From positions 146,748,197 to 146,812,196 of the forward strand of contig CM060924.1 in NCBI GenBank assembly GCA_030737875.1: a stretch of DNA of 64,000 nt. The letters are read 5' to 3'. Position 1 is the first letter of the stretch. Every line of letters begins with the position of its first letter. This DNA is from Allium sativum (Eukaryota; Streptophyta; Magnoliopsida; Asparagales; Amaryllidaceae). Positions 55,555-64,000 of the stretch are shown one piece after another. Both the position numbers and the translations under genes were made by a program. The notes under the pieces are model-generated. The model had not been told where the DNA came from, ran no database searches, and saw nothing but the letters and a program-made list of their open reading frames with translations.

Positions 55555-57037
55555 TATCACATACGCTAAAACGTTGAACATATATCCACCGCACAATTAA
55601 CATTTATAACCATGTTCTACTTAATATTAACTGATGTTATAATTCAACTTAATGTGCGAAAGATATAACCATTATAAACATATTGTGAATGCATGGTTTA
55701 GCACTTTAACTCATGGTAATAACCAAAGCTGTTTACGGACAATTATCAGAATAGTTCATTGAATAAAGATACAAACATTAGTATATTTAAGAAGATTTTA
55801 TAACAGGAATGAATCTGATTACCACCCTCGGTCAATGAAAAGTTTTTAAACAGATCAATATGAATTCACAGTTGGAATTTAGGTGAAAACGCCTAAAATC
55901 TTCCAAATGCTCTAACAAATTTATATCTACGCATTCACTCTCTTACACATGCTGAACTCATCAAGTATTATTGATTAAACATTTCTGTTATTTATAATAA
56001 AAAGTAAAATAGTTAAAAAGCTGAGTTAGATTGCTTCTTTTTTTAATACATCCGACGTGTCGCGCAACAGAAGCAGGCTTCCCCCTTTCGAATAAATTAT
56101 TATAAATTATGTAAGTCCATTCAAAAAACATTGTCCTCTTCCTAATTTCACCTCTTCATACCGTTATGCGGAATTTCCCCTTTTTTCAACTTTTTACCCC
56201 CCATTCCAACTTCCTTTTGTCGATCGTAGTCCAACCCTAAATTTATTAACTATTTTTTTCGTGATGTCGTGCCGATTTGTTGAGTAAACTCAGATCTCGT
56301 TGCAAGATGATTCCACCATTTTTTGTCCATGGATCTTCTTCAATCTACAACAATAGGTCGATTTCCAGGAGTATTTGCAAATCAGAATTTGGTGGACGCT
56401 ATCTCTTACGTTGTTCCAAAGTATGTCGCGGTCTCTTTTCCTTCAAATATTATTATTTATAACTGTACGGATTCTATTTTTACACTCATAAGTTGAAGTA
56501 ATGAGTTGATTATTATGAGGCAAAAATGTATAACTCATTTCGATAAATTTGCATGTCATGTCTTCGTATTGTCTCCGAAACGTAAATTGTTTTGCCAGAT
56601 TGGTGATGTCCCCATTTGAACCATCGGTGCGTGATTTCTTTATAAAATCATTTATTGTTAATATGTACATATTAATGTTTTAAAATTTTGATTTTAGGCG
56701 TTTTCACCTAAATTCCAACTGTGAATTCATATTGATCTGTTTAAAAACTTTTCATTGACCGGGGGTGGTAATCAGATTCATTTCTGTTATAAAATCTTCC
56801 TGGATATACTAATGTTTGTATCCTTATTCAATAAACTATTCTGGTAATTGTCCGTAAGTAGTTTTGGTTATTACCATGAGTTAAAGTGCTAAACCATGTA
56901 TTCACAATCTGTTTAAATTGGTTATATATCTTTCGCACATTAAGTTGAATTATATCATCAGTTAATATTAAGTAGAATATGGTTATAAATGTTAATTGTG
57001 TGGTGGATATATGTTCAACGTTTTGGTGTGAGATACA
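55553..57037. mobile_element. Element with 348 bp terminal inverted repeats and captured gene 5' end
   Basis: The left arm (55553-55900) and right arm (56690-57037) are inverted copies of equal length, TGTATC... to ...GCCTAAAATC, differing by scattered changes. Such long TIRs are usual in Mutator-like elements, but I could not find a 9-11 bp target duplication: the left side adjoins the RTE tail and the right side adjoins LINE copy B. The 789 bp middle carries a T/C-rich leader and a short open exon at 56307-56420. There is no transposase. Confidence 0.75.
56307..56420 (+). pseudogene. Possible captured first exon, transit-peptide-like
   Basis: ATG at 56307, then 38 codons rich in Ser and Arg with few acidic residues (MIPPFFVHGSSSIYNNRSIS, then RSICKSEFGGRYLLRCSK). 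The segment ends exactly at GTATGT, a good plant splice donor (56421). The composition resembles a plastid or mitochondrial targeting peptide. It lies inside a TIR element, so it may be a gene fragment picked up by the transposon. I do not recognise the parent gene, and downstream exons are absent. Confidence 0.35.
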
Positions 57038-57261
57038 TGATTTTACCGTGTGTGCAACGGTGATGGTTAGCAAAATTATCTGCTAATAATAAAGTTTTAC
57101 GTTAAAAAAAAATCATTTTGTAGATCACACTGCAACAAGAAATAGGACGATAATCTGAAATGAATGCAGGATTTTCTTTCTTCACTACTGGAATAATAAA
57201 GGTATGATTAATTCTCTTTTATTATCTGCTCGCTTGTAAAAACTCCCTTTACAGTAGCAAA

Positions 57262-58377
57262 CAATGTAATCAATAGCGAATAGTGCAAGGCTTGCGCTAT
57301 GCGTTATAGCGTGCGCTATTTGGTCCACTTTTTTTTTTTTTTTTTTGCATTTTTTAATAACTAATCAAGTATATTATATCTAATTGAAATTTAATTCTTT
57401 TTTTTTTTTTTTTCTTTTTGCATATTTCATGTCATATCCAAACTCTTCAATACCTCAAGCACAAAACTATCATAATTTATGCATGTACTAAATATTTGTT
57501 GATATATTAGAGAAAATTTAATAAATTTATATTATACATTAAAAATAATTGATGGCTCATAATATATTTGTCTTATAGAATTTAAAATCTAGTCTTTTAT
57601 GCGTGAATTATGATAAAATTTATTCTTGTTTTGTGAGTAATGATGATAAAATTATACAAACAAAATGCATGAAAAATACAACTTTGCATAGATTGTAAAA
57701 TATTTTCTAATGACAAGAATTAAGTAAGAATATAAACAACAAAAAGCAACAAAGTAAAAATAAAATAAAAAAATCAAAAACTATAATTATAAGTTATTTT
57801 GTGTTTAGAGATCTCACATAGAAGAGAAGGAAATATTTTGATACTTTAAGTGTAGCAAAAAAATTGTTGTCCAGCTTGCTAGATAATATTGGAATTGCTT
57901 TTAGATGTTGCATGCATCTTTTTCCTGATGATGCTTAAACGAACGAAAGAGTCTCTATTGTTTTTAGATATTGGATCTAATAGCCTAAACCAAAGAACAT
58001 AGATATAAAATTGTGTATCTAAACAACGGCCCAACCAAGTCAAGTTCTCAGTAAAAAAATAAAAATAAAAATAAATATGTTAATTGCGTTGATAAAACTT
58101 GATGGAACACTAGCTAAAGCAATATGCAAACCATAAAAGGAAAAAATATGCATGCAGGATCAGAAAACATTGTAGATATGGTTGCATCTCAATGGGTCTG
58201 GGCTTTAATTACTATACAAAATTAAAAAATCAAATAGTTCGCTATTTTGCGTTATGCGCTTCGAGAAAATAGTGCGCTATTTATGTGCTATAGGGAACCC
58301 CTGCGCTATTTTAGGTTCCATAGCGCAGAGCTTGTGCTATGCGCTATTTGGCGCTATAGCGCGCTTTGATAACACAG
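57262..58377. mobile_element. hAT-type MITE, AGCGC-rich, in LINE copy B
   Basis: Absent from LINE copy A at the matching site (near 41615). Flanking octamers GTAGCAAA (57254-57261) and GCAGCAAA (58378-58385) differ by one C/T; copy A has GCAGCAAA, so the left one mutated. Ends CAATGTAATCAATAGCG and, as complement of the right end, CTGTGTTATCAAAGCGC are imperfect inverted repeats. Sub-terminal DNA holds GCGCTAT motifs, and the middle (57320-58220) is AT-rich and without coding capacity. Longer than its relatives at 16754 and 34477. Confidence 0.88.
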
Positions 58378-58385
58378 GCAGCAAA

Positions 58386-59810
58386 TAAACCATCTTTAGT
58401 TAAAATTTCTTTAATTAAATCCCAGTGTTGCTGAATTTTTTTTAGCTCCTAATCCATCCGGTCGAGGGCTGTTGTCCTTATGGATTTGAAAAGTTGTTGT
58501 TTTAACTTCAGATTCAATAATCTCAGATTCTAAATTACATCTTGCTGTGTTTGTTAAAATTGTTTGCATATGATAGGGTCAAAGGAGGTCTGTATCTCAT
58601 GGGAGTTATATAACTCCTGAAAATATGCAACAGCCATGCTTTGCATACATCTAGAATCTGTCACTGGGACACCTTGTTCATTTTGGATTCCGTGTATAGA
58701 TTGTCGTCTCCTATACTTGTCACCCTAGAGTATTTTTTTTTTGAGCATTGATCACCTTCAATCAGCCACTTAACTTTAGCTTTTTATTTGATCTCTATTG
58801 CATGATTGTACATGAAGCATTCTAATTGCACTATTATCTTTATATTCTTGTAAAATCAGATGATTGTTAGGATTTTGTGATAACTGGTTGTACGAATTGT
58901 CAGTTTTCTCTCTCAGAACATCAGTGGCCGCTGACATAGAAATTCTACCCTTGTTCCATGTTTTAAGTGCCATCTTAACTTTTTCAATTTACACAAAAAT
59001 TTGTATAGATTATTACCTGCAACTTCACCACTCCAACTGCTTCTGATTATGTCTTCGTATCCTAGAATATTAGGCAACATATTGTTATATCTGAACGGCC
59101 CTTTAAGCTGCACCTGATTAGAATATATATTCAGTTGCAATAAATTGGACAGTGATCGCTAGGCGAATGAGGCAGCAGAATTGTAGAAAAATTAGTGAAG
59201 ATATCCTGAAATTCTGCATTGATAAAGATTCTGTCAATCTTGCTATTCATAAAAAAATCTTTACCACCCCTTCATGAATACTTGTTGCCCTTTCCTTGAC
59301 TTTCAATTAGGCAAACAGTAGAAACAGTATCACCTGCATTTTTATTGTTGTTTGAAGGACCAACCCGATCAGTATCATATATCACTGTATTAAAGTCTTC
59401 CGACACAATCCACGGGCACTGAGCATGCTGTGAAATACATTTGATATGGTCCCAATGACCCATTCGTTGCCACTTTGTGTAGTCCATAGACTGCTATGAG
59501 TAGGAGCTTTATTAATCCACCAGAATTTGTGAGAAAACCAGAGACCGCTTGCGTGTCTGTAGAGATAACGTTGAAGTGCCAAAAGACCGAGTCGCACATA
59601 ATAAAAATTCGACTTTGTTCATAGTCTGAGTATTAACATAGTATGACCAGCTTGGAAGATTACCCACTACAAACTTATGTATATCTTCTTAAGACATCCT
59701 ATGTTCGTACAATGCCACCACTGAAAGTTTGTATTTGGATATATGATCCAGTACATCAAGCTGTCTACTAGGGGAATCTATTTCCCTCACATTCCAAAAC
59801 AATATAGCCA
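58386..59810 (-). pseudogene. LINE ORF2 endonuclease and RT start (copy B)
   Basis: Starts at about 59810 with MAILFWNVREIDSPSRQLDVLD, the L1 endonuclease opening. QCPWIVSEDFNTVIYDTDRV (about 59410) corresponds to the GDFN region, with the glycine replaced by Glu. KIDRIFINAEFQDIF and SPSDHCPIYC (about 59150-59230) are the C-terminal endonuclease motifs. MALKTWNKGRISM and KTDNSYNQLSQNPNNHLIL (58776-58973) are the linker before RT. Several stops and shifts; beyond the MITE the frame continues a little into RT-like text to 57190. Confidence 0.75.
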
Positions 59811-61494
59811 TTAATTAGGACCCTTCCCTCTTTCCTGATTAATTATTTCAGTCCATGTAGGATTTTGGATAACACAATCAGTGGTTCCTATTGCTTGAAA
59901 CGTAAAGCCATCATCATCCCTTCTACCGCGTCTTGTTATGCGAAGGCTGGTACTACCAAACTCAGGTGACTTCTCAACACTTTTTAATTTGTTAGGATCC
60001 GACATTGTTCATTGCATTGTTTTAGCCCCAGCTGAAGTATTTACATCAGTTGTTGTGCTATTTTCAGCGCTCATATTATCGGAACTCTGCATTTGTACAT
60101 CAACACCCTCAATGCTGTCCCCATTTACCTCTATCATTATCTTGTATAGTATCACATTTATTTTTGTCTATTTGTTGACTGTCTGAAGCGAGCACTTTAG
60201 TTGCCGGTCATTTGTTTGCTGTATTAGTAATTTGATATGAGTTCAGGTTTGAGATTGAGATTGACTGCATATTTGCTCACTGTTTCCATGTCTTTTTTTC
60301 CCTGAAACACTTGTGTTTGAAACGTCCTTTTTACTATTGTTATTTTCACTTGCATTTCCTGGACTATCAACCTGCATAGAATCTGTATGTGCGCAACTGC
60401 CCGGGTTTTGTTCTTGTTGCTACTTAGGCAACCAACTTTTGATTAGCGTAGCGTACACCTTCTTTCACTGTGACCGAAATGGCTGCAGTTATTGCATTTT
60501 AATGGCACCCATTCATATGCAACCTCCTGTCGTATAATATTATTATTGTCATCATAGGTATCTTCTTAGGAAAGGAGAAATTAACATCGATTTCAGTAAG
60601 CACCCGAGCGTAAGAAAGTCGAATCATTCCTTTTGTAACTTGATCGGTTATAGGAAAACCAATGACAGATGCAATTCTACCAATGATTTCTTCCGATCAG
60701 ATATTGATGTCCGAATTCGGAAAACGAACCCAAATAGGAATATATTTAATGTAATCTCTAGATAACTTCATACCATCCTTACATTTCTTAATTATCATTG
60801 GACGTTTATCATAAAAATATGGTCCATTAGCAAGTACTTTCTCACAGTCTTCCTGTTTGTCAAATCGAATTAGATAATACCCGTTCTTACGAGAAAAAAT
60901 TTGAAATCCAGCAGACGGTTTCCACACTCTATTAATGTAAGCATGAGAGAAATGATAGTACGGTCTTGGACCAATGACATACACTGCAACAGCATTCTTC
61001 TATTTTTCCTTTACAGCTTGAACAAGATGCATAGCCAGTAGCCGCACGAGCACACTTCAGATTGTTATAATTTGTAGGAGGAAAAAATTCTATTGGATTA
61101 AGTGTAGAAGCCTCTGTCTCCAGTAGCAACTCATTCCAAGCTTTCATCGTCAATTTATTACCCACTGCTGCTGCGTTTCCTGTTGGCCGCCTCCGTATGC
61201 TTCTGACAGAGTAGGGAATTGTGAAGCATGTAAAGGGTTACTGCTAGAATTCATAGCCATCTGATGCGGATTACTTTTGTCCTGAAACCCAGAATTAACA
61301 TCCATGCAACGCGAATGGTCTTTGTGGGAATAATTTGCTGAAACTCGTGAAGGTTCTCCCACTGCTGTCACCAAACCGACCTTAGAACTGCCTTTGTCCT
61401 TTCTCCTAGTTACTGTAGTGAACCCGTCCAGATTGCCTGCAGGAGGCGGCCTCACCCCACGATGATCTGAGTCGTGACTGGCCTTGTCCGCCAT
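59811..61494 (-). pseudogene. LINE ORF1 with DUF4283 (copy B)
   Basis: Minus-strand ORF1 from ATG 61494 (MADKASHDSDHRGVRPPPAG), shifting frame near 61160 and again near 60980. The DUF4283-like core reads KPSAGFQIFSRKNGYYLIRF, DKQEDCEKVLANGPYFYDKR, PMIIKKC and IPIWVRFPN (60697-60984). Further on, broken text CNNCSHF-like near 60480 is what remains of a zinc knuckle. The C-terminus is SPEFGSTSLRITRRGRRDDDGF, ending at 59811, where ORF2 begins at once. Such proteins bind the LINE RNA. About 290 bases of this C-terminal part are missing from copy A. Confidence 0.72.
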
Positions 61495-61500
61495 GGCTGC

Positions 61501-62400
61501 GTAAGTCTATCCCCCAAGTTTTTAAAAATCTTTCTTGAATGCATAAGTTTAATTTAATTAAAAATGAGCTCGCAGCGGTGCGGTACTTCGTAGTTGTACG
61601 ATTCGAACTTTAAATGAGTGTACAGAATCCATTATAAATCGGAATTCGTTGAAACAAGAAATGTTCGAATCTATTGAATAATCGAACTATTAACTATAGT
61701 TTTCTAATGAAAGTGAAAAACTAAGGATGCATTTGGTTTCTTATGTTCAAATCATTTTCAGTTTTGACTTTTGAAAAATTATGAAAACTTGTTCTTTTTA
61801 CCATTTTGAGAAACTCATTTTGAAAATTTCTTATTTCTGAAAATGGGCTTAACAAATAAAATTGAAAACAATATTATTTTGTTTTCACCGTTTTGACTTT
61901 TTAGGCCCACTTAAAATTCAAAACACATAATCCGAATCTTAACCAAACGCGGTTAAAAATCTACTTCTATTTTCTGGCCGCACAAATTCACTTCTCTATT
62001 TCGCCTATCGTCAACAAAATGAAGTAAAATCACGTTTTTTATTTCGTTCATACTTTCTTTGATTCAGTTTGACTGGATCATCAAGATTTTGCTAAAGTAA
62101 ATTCTTTTCCTTCATACTTTGTTTGGTTTCTTGTCTCCGGTATGTGTTAGAGGTTTCTTTTTTGTTCGAGCTGCTTCTGATTCAATCATGTTCTAAGGTA
62201 AATTCTTTCGAATTTATTATAATTTGATCGTATGTTTCCATTATTGAATTATAAGGTAAATTGTTACGTTGTAGTTGGGTAGAATTTAGAAAAGCTGCTT
62301 GATATGAAGATTTAATTCTGTGTAGGGCAGACTATATTTTGGTTGATAGGGTTTTTGCAATGCACTTGTATATTACACTACAACAGCTTTTCGTTTTATA
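61501..62400. other. AT-rich DNA with a possible small MITE
   Basis: 61733-61960 has terminal similarity in inverse order: ATGCATTTGGTTTCTTATG at the left and, as complement of the right end, CCGCGTTTGGTTAAGATTC. This TTTGGTT-type end is common in small plant hAT-like MITEs, but no target duplication could be confirmed. The rest shows no gene. Confidence 0.4.
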
Positions 62401-62401
62401 G

Positions 62402-62445
62402 TCGTAGGCTTTCCCGAGTTGCTCGGATTTTGGAACAAGGGCAAT
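62402..62445 (+). other. Weak candidate exon 1
   Basis: Bounded by TTTTATAG (acceptor-like) and GTAAGT (donor). It reads VGFPELLGFWNKGN and ends on a codon boundary. I do not recognise the protein; it is supported only by the splice signals and by phase agreement with 63121. Confidence 0.25.
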
Positions 62446-63120
62446 GTAAGTTGAATTGGTACAACATAATATTATTATTAAAGAAGTACGTAGCGTATGG
62501 CTCTGAGGAAATCAGTAGAGTTTGTTTGCCACCATTTTTTAGAGATTCCATGCATTGTTAACTGTTTATCTGATTAGTTGTCATGAAGAAAAGAAAAAAA
62601 AATAGAATGCAGCAAAATTTGTTAATTGTATGATGTATCTATGAAAATTATGTGTAGTTTATCGTTAGGATATAGGTACTTTTCTACAAATTTTCATTGA
62701 AGTGTGTAATGCTTTGACTGAGGTCATTGTATTTTGATCATGTCAATGCCCTTTGTGTGCGCATCTGCCACTCAAAGTCAAGTCAGTTGCACGCATCCTC
62801 CAATCAAAGTCTGAGTTAGTTGCACAAACTGGTTTGCTGGCTCTTGAAAAAAGGTTATCTGCTTCCCAAAATGTTAACCGATCTGACTTCCTAAATTAGC
62901 GCAGTGAACTATAGGATGATTAAATAAGTGAATATTGGCTGAACTATTAGCAATATTGTTCTTACTTGTGTCCAGTAAGTGGATGTTTAGTCCCTTCGTT
63001 ATTCTAATTTTAAACGTTATTGTCACTATCACACTATGCAGTGTGTTTTTTGTCATCATCTGGTTTTCGATGTATTTTAATCATACTAAACTATTAAAAA
63101 GTAATGCATTTTCATTTCAG

Positions 63121-63184
63121 GTTGGATATCCTGGTGTTAACTTAGACGTTGTTGTTGCTGCTGCTGCTTGGATTATTTACCTCG
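63121..63184 (+). other. Weak candidate exon 2
   Basis: Follows a clear acceptor (TTTTCATTTCAG) and reads VGYPGVNLDVVVAAAAWIIY and on to LGLG, a hydrophobic segment that could be membrane-spanning; the exon end is uncertain. Its phase fits candidate exon 1. It may be part of a host gene leaving the window to the right, or chance. Confidence 0.25.
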
Positions 63185-63189
63185 GGTTA

Positions 63190-64000
63190 GGCTTTTTTCT
63201 ATGTTTTACATTGCCTTAGATATACAATATTCAACAATCTACGTTTATACCTATTCTCATGTGATCTCTATGACTTTATGACAGTGTGTTACCAAAATGT
63301 CGTTAGGCTTGAATAATCCTAAAAAATGACCCCTCTCATCCAAAAAGATGTGTCACTAACAATGCCTGTATTCGGGATTGATAGCATAAGTAAATCTTAC
63401 ATGATTTACCTTGTAACTAAATCTTTAAGTATGGCTATTTATAAACTTATTTATCTGTTACTTGATAGCATAAGTTGTTTTTTTATTTCAGTTAACAAAT
63501 GATTGATTCCGCTTGTGCTATCCTTATCTGGGTACATGTCAGTGTAGGGTTCGGCGTGCCTTGTGATGAAACATATTTCTTTTAAACTAACAATTGGTGT
63601 ACAAAGCCCCCTTAAACAAATCCTCTAATAACCTAAGAAAGTTACAGTATAAAGCGCTTTTAAATGCAAATACAAAGAAGAGCACTTCTTTTTTGATGGA
63701 CATACGTAAAACATAAATTCGTTTCCATAAGGAAAACGTATGAAAAAATAGGAGCAAATGGCAGGTTCACTCGTAAAGAAGGAAAATGAACGAAATGCAT
63801 GCAAATGGCAGGTTTACACGTAGTATTTGGTATTTGGATCAATTCAATGCTTAGAAAATTATCTATTTTGACAATGGCATGCTTATGATGCTTTGAATAT
63901 AACAGGACTACTGCATTCAATGCATTTGTACCAGTTCATGTTTGTTTTCACTTTCAGTTATGATGCATTTTGTTCTACTTTGAGCTGTGAGAATATTCTT
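63190..64000. other. No recognisable feature
   Basis: AT-rich DNA. Short frames on both strands (for example 63660-63920) show no motif. Intronic sequence of an unrecognised gene cannot be excluded. Confidence 0.4.

Larger units (their letters stand above)
57038..61500 (-). mobile_element. Minus-strand L1 LINE, copy B (ORF1 and start of ORF2)
   Basis: Second and longer copy of the LINE at 41384-43085. ORF1 runs from 61494 to about 59811, ORF2 from about 59810 downwards through endonuclease pieces to the RT start, ending near 57190 at the same place as copy A. The 57038-57190 flank is also shared with A. A 1116 bp MITE lies at 57262-58377. Multiple frameshifts and stops throughout. Confidence 0.82.

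Noticed and set aside
57038..57110. Helitron-like 3' end (CCGTGTGTGCAACGG stem followed by a TTAGCA...TGCTAA palindrome)
   Set aside because: No CTRR terminus at the right distance and no 5' TC end or Rep/helicase; the same text near 41400 is part of the repeated LINE flank.

Overview
The window looks like heterochromatic or intergenic DNA from a flowering plant, probably a eudicot with a sizeable repeat fraction. The evidence is the set of element families: Ty3/gypsy chromoviruses with 3-4.4 kb LTRs, L1-type LINEs with DUF4283-like ORF1 and a zf-RVT tail, an RTE-type LINE ending in TTG repeats, a Tat-like gag-only LTR element, hAT-type MITEs, and a broken kinesin-14 gene. I see no gene that I would call intact and functional. 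I saw no rRNA, tRNA or CRISPR array and cannot name the species.

Layout. 1-2099 is the 3' end of a chromovirus LTR (family A). 2100-5801 is the 3' part of a different LTR (family C) expanded by palindromic minisatellites. 5802-6240 is a minus-strand ORF1-like fragment. 6385-12705 is a plus-strand L1 LINE whose ORF2 has three stop codons. 13534-13924 is a fold-back MITE. 14700-16195 plus 30819-31900 is one minus-strand LINE split by a 14.6 kb chromovirus (Ty3-1, 16196-30818). Ty3-1 has a nearly complete gag-pol; its 5' LTR holds a hAT MITE and its 3' LTR holds a 2.84 kb solo LTR of family C. About 31960-41060 is an unprocessed kinesin-14 pseudogene. It is interrupted by a 5.7 kb gag-only LTR element (32172-37914, itself carrying a hAT MITE) and by a 925 bp inverted duplication of its own motor domain. 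41384-43085 is a minus LINE fragment. 43086-44270 plus 54894-55554 is an RTE element split by a 10.6 kb non-autonomous chromovirus (Ty3-2) that has 4.4 kb LTRs and a 1.8 kb internal region. 55553-57037 is a 1.49 kb element with 348 bp terminal inverted repeats that seems to carry a captured first exon. 57038-61500 is a second, longer copy of the minus LINE, with another hAT MITE. 61500-64000 has a possible small MITE and two weak candidate exons.

The nesting can be proven internally. Removing Ty3-2 and one copy of its AGAAT duplication restores the RTE reading frame. Removing Ty3-1 and one duplicated pentamer restores the LINE frame. Removing a 513 bp MITE and one copy of CCTATAAC restores the same LINE's frame further along. 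The two Ty3-1 LTRs agree in length (about 3118 and 3116 bp) once their different insertions are subtracted.

The most unusual signal is not a gene. Several of these LTR elements carry repeats built from short inverted repeats whose two arms differ from unit to unit but stay complementary. The clearest cases are the double hairpin shared by the family A and family B LTRs, the GAGTAT-type array in the gag-only element, the GTTAAGT-type array in the Ty3-2 LTRs, and the TCGAATA-type array at 2.5-3.96 kb. This is a covariation signature that could mean conserved RNA/DNA structure, or repeated correction of quasi-palindromes during reverse transcription or replication.
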